Positions 24,830 to 35,699 of a stretch of 64,000 nt of DNA are shown one piece after another (within the stretch, counting starts at the first letter, position 1; every line of letters begins with the position of its first letter). The DNA lies in contig OY986439.1 in the NCBI GenBank assembly GCA_963920525.1, forward strand, positions 19,143,319 to 19,207,318, read 5' to 3'. The position numbers and the translations under genes were made by a program. Under the pieces are notes generated by a model. The model was given only the letters and a program-made list of their open reading frames with translations, was not told the DNA's origin and did no database searches. The DNA is from Dichetophora obliterata (Eukaryota > Arthropoda > Insecta > Diptera > Sciomyzidae).

Positions 24830-25590
24830 TCAGTAGCTGACTTGCTGAAAATATGAAAGTAAATATTCACAGTTAGAAATCATTGAATAAATTTTAATAC
24901 TAGCAAAGTATTACAGAGATTTTTTAATACAAAAAGTTTTAAAAGTAATACTTCACAATTGATTACAAAATTTTTAAATTTATTTTGTTATACATTTTAA
25001 TACAGTTCAAATATTACAACGATATTTTATACTCTTGGTGATAATACTATGCTATACTATACTATACTATGGTGATAATATTCAAAGCGATACTATGGTG
25101 AATATTGTATTTAATTTCTAAGACATGCTGTATTATATATTAATAAAATTTTGTATTAAATTTCAATGCCTTGGTATTAATTTGATACTATGGCTAGTAT
25201 CCTAATTAATTTTTAATACAGAATCAGTATTAAAAATTAACACGAATTAAGCATATTTTTATTAAAAACCAATTTTAATATTTGGCCAGTATTTAATTTT
25301 AATACAATTTTGGTGTGGTCATAAATGTATTAAAAGTATAAAAATTTATTCCAAAATTTCTTACCACGCCATTAGTGACATGTAAATCGACTCTGACCAT
25401 AATTGAATTTTATTCAATGAACAAAAACTATTTTAGTTTATCATGATTTTTTTTTTTTTTGGAAACAAACGTCGTCCTCCACTTAATTTATTATTTTCAT
25501 CAAGGGACTTGAGGGCGCCCCTGGCATAGTTGCGCCCGCCCGCAACGCGGGCTCTGCGGGCCCGCTTTTTACGCCACTGCACACGTTTGG
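24830..25590. other. Repeat-rich non-coding filler within the Helitron
   Basis: 24880-25330 repeats phrases such as TTTTAATACA, GGTGATAATA and CTATACTATA and looks like a degenerate MITE. 25490-25580 is a sharply GC-rich tract (CGCCCGCCCGCAACGCGGGC) next to TACGCCACTGC. No gene. Confidence 0.4.
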
Positions 25591-26790
25591 GATTACAGAC
25601 AGGTGACGCTATTTTCTGCTTACAGAAGAATATCTGATGTTCTTATACAGCCAGCAGCTAAGTTTTGCGAAATATTTTGCGAAAATGCTATTGCTACCAA
25701 ACGTTTAAAAAGTAAAATAATGCAGTACTGCCAGTTTTTTCAGTCGCAGCGGCATCTAGCGTCATTAACACTTAAAAACATAGAATTGTATTAATTTAAA
25801 TGTCTAGCTCACTTGCTGGACTTTTTGTTGTTTTTGATTTGCTTGCAAATGCGATTATATAATCCTGATCTCCAATGAAAAAACTCAGCTAATAGAAATT
25901 TTAGTATATACAATCATTTTTAGCACAACGAATTTTCATAAAACATTGATAGCTAATAATGAGAAAAAAATTATATGAAAATCAAAGTTTTTACTTTTAA
26001 TGCCAATAACTCCGCTGTTTTTAATATATTTCATTAAATTTTTTTTTGTTAAAAAGTTCAATATGTTTTTTAATATTAATCTTTGTTTAGACGTTAAAAT
26101 GTCCATATCTCAAGGACGCATTGAGTCCCACCATAATTTTTATTTTGTTGAAAAGGTTATTGTGCTTGCTTTAAGATTAAGTAAATATAAAAATTCTTTT
26201 TAATTTTTAAAATATGTTTTTCGTACCCCTTTGAATTTAATTAGCTCACCGCAAGAGATGGAACCACCAACAACAAAAATATTCCTAAACTTTTTTGGAT
26301 TAATGTTCGTTCAATTACCTTTCTAACGGTAGATAAATAAAATTAAATAAAATAAAATTCAAATAAAATTCAACATGTTTTTCAAAATTCCCGATTTTAA
26401 AAAACATTTAATCGAGAAGTGTATGTTAAAATGTTTATATAAGTGACTCTCGAGTAACACCGGGTATATCAGCTAGTTAATCTAATAAAATCAACATTAT
26501 TTTATAAATTACACCAAAAAGAAACATTTTCTAATAATCTCAAATATAAAACATCAGCTATTTATAAAAAAATCACAACTGAACAAACCGATGGCACTTC
26601 ACAAATAACATCGAAAGTGAAGACAGTATGGCAATCAATTGACTTATAAATTCGACTTCAGTCTTTGACATTCGATTTAATGTAAGTTTTTGGGTTTCAA
26701 TGAAAACGCATTTGACGTCATATGGTCAAAATGCCTACTGACATCAGTGATTGTTGTCATTGAAATTGACTTAGTGAAAACCAGGCTTTA

Positions 26791-28801
26791 CTCGAAAATT
26801 CTCTCTTTACGGATTTATAATACTTTTATCTTAGAGGGTCATTATTTTACCTTTACCCCTTTCTGATAGGCCATAACAATTTGCTAAAAACATACATAAT
26901 GTAACCGCTACGTACTTCCTTTGGCAAGACAAACAGAGAGTCTGTCTGTTTGCATGAATTTAATTTTCATGTTGGTAAAACAAGTTCTTCCTGTAACATT
27001 TAAGTGTTGGTTTTTATGTATTAACATCGCACATTACGTCTGCCAACCTTTTTGTTGTTTTTCTTCCCCACATTTTTTAATATGGCCTTAAATTAATTAT
27101 TTTTTTTTTGTTCTTAAATTACACTCTTTTATAATGGCTGGCGTGTAATTTTGTAGTTGGTACAAAATGTGGAACTGCCTACTTGTTGCTTTTATTACTA
27201 ACGAATATGAGACACACATTGTTTCGCATATTCCTAGTGAATTTTTGTTTTGTTTTATATTAATGTTGGTATTACGTCTGGAACGAACCGTAACTTGTAC
27301 ACTTTGCCATACATTGAGGTAGGTTAATTTTATTGGCCAAATAAGTAGGTATCACATTAAATGTTCTACATAAGAAAAAAAAAAAAAAAAAAAAACCAGA
27401 AAATGGTTTATTTGAAGGGTGGTGCTGCAGTTAGAAGAAGAATGGAAGAACAAAGGTGTTGTTCAGTCAGCATGAAAATAAGGCAGTAAACAAGTTTTAT
27501 AAAAAGAAACAAGTGTATTGATTAGGGCCTAAAGTGAAAAAAGAGAGTGTTACGTCGCGTTTTCGCGATGCACTAACCGTAAACACTAAAAAATTACTAT
27601 AGCTTTAGGCAGTTAAACTTGAGTTTATGCTTTAAAAAATGCAGTCCTTTTTGCCTCCTTTTGCAAAGCCCGGTAGCGAAATTAATCTCGAGTTTGCAAT
27701 TATTTCGTTCTTTTTATATATAGCTATTAGTATGGATATTTTTAGGAATTTATCGATATTTGAAAGACCTTAAATGTCCATACAATTAATGCAAACAACT
27801 AGCTCCAGGAAGAAATTCTTTCATGCGTACATGAAAAATAAACATCAACGCCTTTCCTGAATACCTGCCAACTACCACTTCAACTTCAACTTCCAAATGC
27901 GAATTTCCATATTTAAAACATTTAAATCAGTGAAAAATTACAAAAGGCGGTCGCCGTAAACTGCTCTCTGGTACTTTAGAGTTGGTCGCCTCAGCGAATT
28001 CCTCTCGAGCGTTTTCCAATTAAAACAACAAACATCTTTAGTGTTTCGCAGTCAAAAGCTGCCAGATTGCGTAAATATTAAATTAAGCCGTTCAGCGCGT
28101 TCATCGCATGCTTCAGTGGATTCGCACTTTGTCAACGTTGAGCCGCATCGGATTCCATTGCATCGCAGGCAAGGCTGGATGGATTATTGAATGCATTTGT
28201 TAGGATTGAAGATTGAAGAGGAGGAGGTCGTTCGTCGTTGCTGTGAATAGAAGTGCTGCCAGCTACACGCCGATTGCGATTAATGAGGTGTACTTAAAAA
28301 AAAAAATGCGGCAGTCAACAATAAGCTGCAGCCGCTAGATGTAGTGCCTCAACATCAAGTGGTGATGGTGCTGGTGATGGTGATGAGGATAAAGAAAAGA
28401 TGAAAGAGGAGGAATAGCGACAGACTGCTTTAGAAAAAGCGCTGCTCTAATTTGCACCTGAGCTGATCTCGTTTGAGCTGCGCTAAGCTGTGATGAGTAG
28501 TGCTGGTAAATCGCATAAAACGCATTACCACCACACCACAAGGCAGGCAGGCAGGCAGGCTGGTCCAGTTGCTGCAGTGTTGCCACTAGTTGCAAATTTG
28601 TTTTCTATTTTATTTTTAAAATGTGGAAAGGCAGGAAAACTTCTGCGAGTGGATTGTGGGTCGAGTATAAAAGAGATAAGTTTTTAAGAAATAAAATAAG
28701 ATGTGTTATTATGTCTTTTAAATAACGATCGTTTAGCGAACATTTGACGAACCACTTTGAACTCGGAGTACATTTTCTCTTTTTTTACATAATATTTTTA
28801 C
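26791..28801. other. Low-repeat stretch, possibly host-derived
   Basis: 27960-28600 is richer in GC and has few repeats. It contains a possible initiator (CTTCAGTGGATT near 28110), a GATGGT/GGTGAT tract (28362-28392) and (AGGC)n at 28540-28560. It could be a host 5' UTR exon or enhancer, but no open frame over 90 codons shows a domain and no exon can be proven. A poly-A run of about 24 lies at 27369-27394. Confidence 0.3.
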
Positions 28802-28805
28802 TTAA

Positions 28806-30150
28806 GGTATGACCACTGTTGCCAGGTGCCTTTCACCATTTACCCCTAGATTTGATTTCAAATCCGCCTAAAATTTTTTTTCGAAAAACATACAAAAATT
28901 TCGTAGTGGGAAACTGAAAGTAGTGCAACTCCAATGCAAATGCTGAGCTGTTGGACGTCTTTAACAAGGGCAGAAAGTTGCTTCATAATTCTCAATTGTC
29001 CAATGTGAAATTGACCTTAAAATGAAGTCTTACTTTTGAAAGGAGGCTCTGTCTTCCACTTTTTGCTATAGTTTTGGACATATCTTTTTTGTCTGTAGTT
29101 TTTTCCATACTTGCTTTGTTTTTAGTTTTTACACGGAATCAATCAATTGCAAGTAAAGCGCGAAGCAAGTTTGAAGTGAAGTGGGAAATGATTGGTAATT
29201 TATTTGAAGTGCTGCCAATTCAGCTGCTTTAATAAAGTGTTGCTGACATACCCAAGAAGACAGTAATCTTATTTTCTTAAATTAGCATCATTTTAAGGAA
29301 AAGTAAGAGAACATTATTTCTAAATGTCAACTTTTCCCTTCTAAAATACCCCTAAAAACATTGAATCGACCTAAAAAAACCCCTAACGATTTATTACCCC
29401 TACAATCCCTCAACTCAGTTAAATATCAATCTAGGGGGAAATCCCCTAACCTGGCAACACTGGATATGACCTGCGCTTAAAAAAATTGTTAAATTATTTT
29501 TTTTTCATAAATGTCTTCTAAAATCCTTCAAAAATAATGCCTTAAAAGGATTTTTTAAAATTCGAATTTTTTTGGAGTTATAGAGCTATATATGTATAAG
29601 TGTGCATAATATATGTATAAGTATGCAGTAATAAAACTTTAAATGTGTTTTTCTTAAAATCACTTTTTTCAAACGGGGTGTCGTTTTTCTCGAGAACCAC
29701 AAGTCGGATGTAGATGCGGCGGACGGCGTTTTGTAGGTAATCACTTTAGGCAGGTCCTTACCTAGGATAATTGGGTTAACTTTATTACCGGGACAGGGGT
29801 GGGGCAAAAACCCAAAAAAACAGCTAATTTTTGAACAATTTTTTTATATTTTGAAAATATCCTAGTTCAGGACTTGTCTGACGTGATTATCAACAAAATA
29901 CCTACCGCAGGATTTCTGGTTATCAAGAAAAACGACACCCTGTTTGCCTTCTCATTTTTACGTACCTATTTTCATCGTTTTGGAAGGGGGGGGGATAAAA
30001 AAACATAGAAACATAAAAAAGTACGGAAAAAGTTAGAAAATTACGTCTACTTTTACGTAAAAAAACCCAAAGTTGATAAATTGAAAAACGACTGAGCTAC
30101 AACAATTTTAAAAAACGTTATTTTTGTGTGCTGGAACCGCAGGTCATACC
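28806..30150. mobile_element. TTAA-flanked piggyBac-type MITE
   Basis: TTAA is found at both borders (28802-28805, 30151-30154). The ends are inverted: GGTATGACC on the left, continuing after the nested insertion as GATATGACCTGCG (29463 on), and CGCAGGTCATACC on the right. Inside is a second pair of inverted blocks around GGGTGTCGTTTTTCTCG (29677-29693) and AAGAAAAACGACACCC (29925-29940). After removing the nested hAT MITE it is about 690 bp. No transposase. Confidence 0.75.
28814..29462. mobile_element. hAT-type MITE, 649 bp
   Basis: Ends CACTGTTGCCAGG and CCTGGCAACACTG are inverted. Flanks are GGTATGAC (28806-28813) and GATATGAC (29463-29470), an 8-bp duplication with one mismatch. It is inserted 8 bp inside the end of the TTAA-flanked element. 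AT-rich interior without ORFs. Confidence 0.8.
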
Positions 30151-30213
30151 TTAAATATTTATTTATTAAGGTTACAATAGTAAGAGTATTCGCTACATTT
30201 GTAAAGACCTGCT

Positions 30214-32423
30214 TACAAAGGTACATTATATTAATAAAAAGGTGCATTAATTTCAATGAATTATTCATTGATTTTGGTCCAATGAACTGTGGTCATTGAT
30301 TTCAATGAATTTTCTTCATACTTTAATGAATAGTTCATTAAACTTAATGATTTTCAATAAATGGTTCCTTGAATATCAATGTACACTTCATTGAATTCAG
30401 TGAACACGTTCATTAAAAAATGCCAAAATTAATGATTTTGTCATTGAATTTAATGAAAAGTTCATTGAATTCAATGTAAAGTTCATTGAATTCAATGTAA
30501 AGTTCATTGAATTCAATGTAAAGTTCATTGAATTCAATGTAAAGTTCATCGAATTCAATGTAAGGTTCATTGAATTCAATGTATATTTCATTGAATTCAA
30601 TGTATAGTTCATTGAATATAATGTATAGTTCAATGAACCTTACATTGAATTCAATATATAGTTCATTGAATTCAATGTATAGTTCATTTAATTCAATGTA
30701 TTAAAGTTGATTGAATTCAATGTATAATTCATTGAATTCAATGTATTATAGTTCATTGAATTCAATGTTTATTTCATTGAATTTAATGTATTAAGTTCAT
30801 TGAATTTAATGTATTTAGTTTATTGGATTCAATGTACAGTTCATTAAATTTGATGTATTCAGTTCATTGAATTCCATGTATATTTCATTAAATTTAATGT
30901 ATTTAGTTCATTGGAATGAATGATCTATACATTAAACTCAACGAATTATTTGTTAATCCCTCTCTAAACATTTTTAAAATAAGGAAATAATTACAATTTC
31001 AACAATATTTTTTATTTGAAAGAGTCAATTAATGCTCAAATTTTCGATGATTTTGAATAGTTTTTAAATTTATAAAAATATACGGCAATAAACTGCCACA
31101 GGAGAGTGCATGCTGCAGGATATTTTAATTGAAATAATTGAAAAATTTTAAAGCACACATCTACGGCTCTAATAAAACTAGCAAATTGAAATTTTACACC
31201 ATCCATGAATGAGGAATGAGGAGAAGTTCTTCTCTCCAACAGCAAGGATTAATGGTTGAATATTTTCGCCTTTATTTTTGGTTGAATATTTTCGCCTGGT
31301 TGAATATTTTCGACTTCCTGGATGCTGCTTCCAACAAAAACGAATGCCTCTTGGGAACTGGTAATTGTATGCTTTAGGAAAGTTTTTCTTCCAAAGTTGT
31401 CCTTACTGCATACTTTTTGAGTGAGCACCAAATACCCATGAAGGCTCCAAAGAAGTTTCATAGCTGTACTGTCTGGAAAGATATTAATTGAAAAAAATAA
31501 CTATTTATTTATTTAGCCTCGAGAAAAATTAAGCTTACCACTGTAATTAGTGAAATCTTCAATTGCTGCCAACTTTGCCCGCACACCTTTGTCTTTTATG
31601 TGGTTTTCATCCTGTAAACATTTTTTGAAAATGATGGCAGCAGTCACTTAAAATGCCAGGTATATTTCCTATTATTTACTAATACTAATAGTAATTCAAC
31701 AGATTTAAATTTTCTTTTACATTCAAAGCATCAAATTTTCTTCACTTTTAATTTAATTTTTTATCACCTTTTATCTAAAATTTACACACACAATTGCCAC
31801 ACGTCTTCACAACTTCGCGTTTCACTTCAAACAAAATTGGGAAGGGAATAAATTAGTATAAATTGAATTTAATGAACTGAATACATTGAATTTAATGAAC
31901 TATGCATTGAATTTAATGAACTATACATTGAATTTAATGAATTATACATTGAATTTAATGAACTATACATTGAATTTAATAAACTATACATTGAAACCAA
32001 TGAACAATACATTGAATTCAATGAACTATACATTAAATTCAATGAACCATTCATTAAAATTAATGAACTATACATTGAATTCAATGACCTATACATTGAA
32101 TTTAATAAACTATACATTGCATTTAATAACCTAAACATTGAATTCAATGAACTGTTCATTAAAAATCAATGTATGGTTCGTTAAAATTTGATTTACAACT
32201 GGAATCAATGTACTTTTCATTGATATCAATGAAAAGTTCATTAAAATAATGAAAACAAATCAGTGATATTTATTTAGACATTTTTAATGAATATAACTTC
32301 ATTGATTTCAATGATCAGTACGTTAAAAGCTATGAGCAATTCATTAAAATTCAATGATTTTTTCATTAAAATCAATGAATTAATTTTAACGTATGCTGTT
32401 CATTAAGTTTGTTTTTTCTGTGT
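30214..32423 (-). mobile_element. Foldback element with 21-bp arrays carrying a SAM-family gene 3' part
   Basis: The outer parts (about 30245-30930 and 31865-32400) are long imperfect arrays of a roughly 21-bp unit built on the palindrome ATTGAATTCAAT plus GTATAGTTC or its complement. The arms are mutually inverted. The right end is TTTTTTCTGTGT, the same end as the element at 42547-45487. The 7-mer ACCTGCT occurs just outside both ends (30207-30213, 32424-32430). The central 900 bp (30960-31860) holds minus-strand coding exons. The arrays generate long but meaningless open frames (NSMNFTLNSM repeats). Confidence 0.7.
31036..31611 (-). pseudogene. C-terminal exons of a SAM-domain-associated gene family
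   Basis: Two exons read on the minus strand. Exon 31611-31539 encodes DENHIKDKGVRAKLAAIEDF and is bounded by TTTACAG| and |GTAAGC. Exon 31472-31036 starts after TTTCCAG|. Joined in frame they read through STAMKLLWSLHGYLVLTQKV, then ITSSQEAFVFVGSSIQEVE, then SFMDGVKFQFASFIRAVDVC and FKIFQLFQLKYPAACTLLW. A single in-frame TAA at 31249-31251 interrupts the second exon, and the end reads KFKNYSKSSKI-stop. From memory of the family, this layout (LLHG, QESF-like block, then D-x-[IV]-K-[FY] and CFKIFQ..LKYP) is the C-terminal half of multi-copy insect proteins whose N-terminus has a SAM-like domain. The matching N-terminal half is present at 43195-45000. Function unknown. Confidence 0.65.
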
Positions 32424-32668
32424 ACCTGCTCTATTTCTTGAGTCGCAAACTTCAAACTGTTAATGTTTGTTAGTTAGTGTATAGTTGGCCCATATGGACC
32501 GCGACCTATGGGATCTATTGTGCATGCGCTCGATTAAGGTAGTAGACCGGTGTGACGTCCGAAATTTCGAATTTTTTTCGTGAATTGTTTTTAACAAGAA
32601 AATAATATGCGATCGTTTTGTAATTTTTACATGTTTATATTTGTATTTTGAAGTATACAAAAAAATTC

Positions 32669-33114
32669 TTTTGACTTAATTTTACATTAATTTATTTATA
32701 ATTTTTAATGTCAAAGTGGAGTCCTCGAAAGAATGGTGAGCTGTTTCGGGGAAGCACACAGCCTTCCGTAGTCATCTGAAGTAAACAAATCAAAGTGATT
32801 ATTATTGTGTAGACCTTATTATAATAAACTAACCAATAATATGCATATTAAAATAAATAATGGCGGACTTGTGAAAAAAAGTTACTCGAAATCTAATTTT
32901 TTTTGTTGATAAAATGTTTAAAAAAATTAATTTTTTATTTAAATTTAAATGCTTTAAAAATTAGGTATTTAGCTATGTCTATCTAAAAACCTGGTCAAAT
33001 TTTTAGCCAAATCGGTTGAATAGTTTTGAGACAGTGCTTCCCTGAAACAACTTTCGAGAACTCCACTTTGGCATTAAAAATTTTAAATAAATTAATGTTA
33101 AATTAAGTCAAAAA
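32669..33114. mobile_element. Inverted-repeat element, about 445 bp
   Basis: The left arm (from TTTTGACTTAATT at 32670) and the right arm (to AATTAAGTCAAAAAG at 33114) are inverted over about 100 bp, sharing CAAAGTGGAGTCCTCGAAAG-type sequence and the block GGGAAGCAC. The right end abuts the truncated Tc1-like fragment, so this insertion probably cut it. No target duplication could be fixed. Confidence 0.65.
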
Positions 33115-33753
33115 GTCAATTAAGTCATCTTTGGATGTGGCAAATGTATTTCGTTTGAACACGCCACAAATGTTCCTGTAATCACGCAACGATGTCTTCC
33201 GCGGCCGCCCTCTTTAATGTACCGTTATAACGTCTTTTGTGATAGTATATTTCTTTATTAATCTGCAAACTATTGACTGATTAATATCAAACTGTTTCAC
33301 GTTAGATATTTGCGAATTTTCGTTTTTATATTCGAAAATAATTTGTAATTTAAGAGCTTCACAGTATTTTAAACGTGCCATTATAAATGGAACAGTCAAT
33401 GTCACAACTAGCACAAAAAAAAACTAAACTTAAATGTTTATGACTTACAAACAACACGTGCTTTACAATAACGGAACTTTTACCAATAATTCTTCGAACT
33501 TCTGTTCTCTTTTTACATTTTTCAAGTTTTGTTGCTATTGTTTTGCTCACAGACCAATTGAATGTAGTCACATTAATTTTAAATTTAATAAAAAAAAAAA
33601 CAAAACCAAATTTGAATTTGATTTGTTTTATATATGATGTATGAATATATGCTTTGATTCCTGTAATCATTTTTGTGTGTCCCCAATATTAAAAAAGATA
33701 CACGAGTTTGTTGCAGCGAACTTATTTTGTTGCTATTGCTTTGCGCAACACTG
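33115..33753 (-). pseudogene. Tc1-like transposase 5' fragment with IR/DR end
   Basis: The minus strand from 33381 encodes MARLKYCEALKLQIIFEYKN followed by ISNVKQFDINQSIVCRLIKKY, the first helix-turn-helix of a Tc1-family transposase. After a frameshift near 33214 comes RGRPRKTSLRDYRNICGVFK (GRPR AT-hook linker) and KRNTFATSK. The catalytic DDE part is absent. The outer end at 33753 is TA|CAGTGTTGCGCAAAGCAATA, a typical Tc1-type terminus. An inner similar repeat at about 33525-33552 (CAAAACAATAGCAACAAAAC) gives the IR/DR layout known from Bari and Minos relatives. Confidence 0.8.
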
Positions 33754-33770
33754 TATATACTGATTTTTCA

Positions 33771-34493
33771 ATTGAAATAATAATAATTCAATAATTATTT
33801 TTCAATTCGCTCCGTTGTTTGAAAATGTGAATTGCTCGATTAAAATGCCATCAAATCGCATTTTAAAACCGACTTTTCGAACGGTGACTTAATTTTTCGC
33901 ATAAGCAACCGACGTCAATTTGGCTACGTGTGAAGAAACCTGGGCATATCATGTTATAAAGGCCAACCAGAGCCGCCAACACGAATGGAATTGGGGATAA
34001 AATAGTAGGATTTTGCGCCGATAACTGTCAGACGAACTTTGGAAACGCTCAATGCGGTGGCTGCAACAATGTATTCTATCGTTTAAAGCAGTGGAAAGAG
34101 GGAATTATTGGGGTAGGATGCGCTGCGTACATTGTTCACAACGCGCTGAAAGATGCGTGCGATCGAATACCTTTTTTTGACGTCGAATGTATCGTCGTTA
34201 AGATTTCTTCGTTTTTTATATACACATAACCGTGAAAAATTACCGCTCGACTGAGAAAATGGGCGAGTGGCGTTGCAATAATGCGCCAACCGATAAACGA
34301 TGGAACGAATTTTTCAAGCACATGCAGGCACGAAACGTTCCATTTGACAAATTCGCAACAATTATCGAATTCATTCTTTATTTTCCTGGCTCTTCGGCTC
34401 ATGTTTTTCTGTCTCAATTTGAATCAATAAAAAATTAACATGAACTGAACTATTTATATCTACTGATTTCATACTGACTTTCAAGAGAAAAAA
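33771..34493 (+). pseudogene. hAT-type transposase fragment, apparent retrocopy
   Basis: Plus-strand pieces read ATCEETWAYHVIKANQS (about 33910-33965), then KIVGFCADNCQTNFG and IGVGCAAYIVHNALKDACD (33999-34165), then, after stops, RWNEFFKHMQARNVPFDKFA and EFILYFPGSSAHVF (34298-34410). The ADN..TNFG block and the FPGSSA C-terminal dimerisation block are hAT-transposase features, but most of the middle is missing. The piece is flanked by a perfect 16-bp direct repeat ATATACTGATTTTTCA (33755-33770, 34494-34509), has AATAAA at 34426 and ends in GAGAAAAAA, so it looks inserted by LINE machinery rather than by hAT transposition. No 8-bp hAT duplication is seen. Confidence 0.7.
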
Positions 34494-34509
34494 ATATACT
34501 GATTTTTCA

Positions 34510-34885
34510 TCAGCAAGAGTTGGCATCGTTATGAATGCCCTTGATTAACTTTCCAGATTTAGGATTTTAATAAATTTTAGCACTTTTTTTTGCTTGATGA
34601 CTTAAATTTTTGATGTAAGCACTAATGTCTCCTCATTAGTTTTCATTGAAATGGGTTTCTACGGGTGGGCTTCAAACCCGACGCACAACCTCTTTTAAGC
34701 CTAGGGGGCCCGCCGCTCAGATTAGCCGCCAAGCTGACGGTTGTCAGTTTTGACGTTGCCCAGGAAACATCACGTGGAGGTTTGAGTCGACTTGAGGCGA
34801 TTTAACAAGGATTATGCTGGCCTCGCCAGGTTGATAAAGTCAGACATGTTCCCTTGTAAAGGTTCGCCTCCGGTTTCCTCTTTCA
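34510..34885. other. Non-coding, partly GC-rich sequence
   Basis: 34640-34860 is GC-rich (TAGGGGGCCCGCCGCTCAG, CCTCGCCAGGTTGATAAAG) and looks like part of the LINE to its right, but no reading frame stays open. Unassigned. Confidence 0.35.
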
Positions 34886-35097
34886 TGTTCAGCGCGTGAA
34901 AGACGATGTTCCAGTGAAGAAAATATTCGATTCGGTACCCAGCGGTGGTTAACGCATAAGATGACGACCGCATATTCGTTGGAAAAACCAATTAGAGGAT
35001 AACCTGACGAAGCTTGGTATTTCCAACTGGCACCAGCAAGTTAGAGACAGAAATAGCTGGCGCGAATTCTTATATGAGGCCAAGACCGACATACGGT
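34886..35097 (+). pseudogene. LINE C-terminal fragment
   Basis: In one frame the sequence reads RVKDDVPVKKIFDSVPSGG, two stops, then RPHIRWKNQLEDNLTKLGIS, NWHQQVRDRNSWREFLYEAK and TDIRL-stop. The order GG-RxxGRPxxRWxDQLEDDL..NW...ARDRxxWRxxLxEAK is the standard C-terminus of many insect non-LTR retrotransposon ORF2 proteins. The two stops show it is dead. It is followed after about 45 bp by dispersed repeat B. Confidence 0.75.
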
Positions 35098-35141
35098 TGT
35101 AGCGCTAACTAAGTTAGTAAGTTATGTCTCTAAAGCACCCA

Positions 35142-35690
35142 GTAGTTCGCGGCATCGTTGACGAACTTTTAGTGATGATTTCTTGAAGGAAGTTTCTGCA
35201 TGAGCTGCTGGACTTAAAAAATGCATACAAAATATTATGCAAAGCAGCGGTTGCCAGCGCCTAACTTTTTCCACTCTATACAAGAACTTTAAGTTATTCA
35301 AGATTTTTGTAATTCGCCGAATCGTTCAGAGGCTAAACTACAACAATACAGCACGATAAATCCCGTTAATGAAATTTCGGCAAAATTCCGCTATGGTTCC
35401 TTAGCGAAACTTCTTCAACGTTTCGGTATAACATTCCTTCACGAATTTTATTGCATGTTTCGATTTTAATTCCTTGACGAATTTTCTTTATATTCCTGTT
35501 TACTTTTCGTTAACGAAACTTCCACAACATTTCGATATTGGGTTCGTGCATGATAAATCCCGACGTTTCTGCATTGCGTCTTGCACGAATTTGGTACATT
35601 TATATGAAATTTTCGTCAATGAAATGTATGGCCCAAACAGCATGTTTCGTCAAGGATCAAGAAAAATCGGCTCTCGAATCCTTCATGCCC
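35142..35690 (+). repeat. Dispersed repeat B+A, copy 2 (most complete)
   Basis: Block B (35142-35345, GTAGTTCGCGGCATCGTTGA and on, including GCGCCTAACTTTTTCCACTC) recurs at 57862-58065. Block A (from about 35457) recurs at 19925-20210 and 58550-58800. Here B and A are joined by about 110 bp, suggesting the native order. The 96-codon frame at 35474 is open only in this copy, so I do not call a gene. Confidence 0.8.
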
Positions 35691-35699
35691 TGAAACCCA

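Larger units (their letters stand above)
22717..26476 (+). mobile_element. Helitron-like element(s), compound
   Basis: The left boundary is A|TCTATAATAATAAAACTC and the right boundary is CAGCTAG|T, so insertion is between A and T with 5' TC and 3' CTAG, as for Helitrons. The first 880 bp match the inverted copy at 9421-10288. A diverged second copy of an internal part (about 23005-23130) appears at 25920-26060, so this may be two related copies joined. No Rep/helicase is encoded. A dead mariner lies inside at about 23690-24825. Non-autonomous. Confidence 0.65.
22197..26787. mobile_element. MITE of about 830 bp split by a Helitron
   Basis: The left end AGCCTGGTTTTCACTAGG and right end TTAGTGAAAACCAGGCT are inverted, with TTA on both sides (22194-22196, 26788-26790), the 3-bp duplication usual for PIF/Harbinger elements. 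22717-26476 is Helitron and other inserted DNA; the remaining 520 + 311 bp are the MITE. Inside its left part is a 215-bp hairpin (22496-22713) with arms AAAAGTGCACTTAAA. Confidence 0.7.

Noticed and set aside
28335..28595. His/Gln-containing minus frame as a host gene
   Set aside because: It is short, created by GATGGT and AGGC tracts, and has no splice or domain support.
30397..32159. Frames encoding NSMNFTLNSM-type repeats on both strands
   Set aside because: They are translations of the palindromic 21-bp arrays, not conserved proteins.
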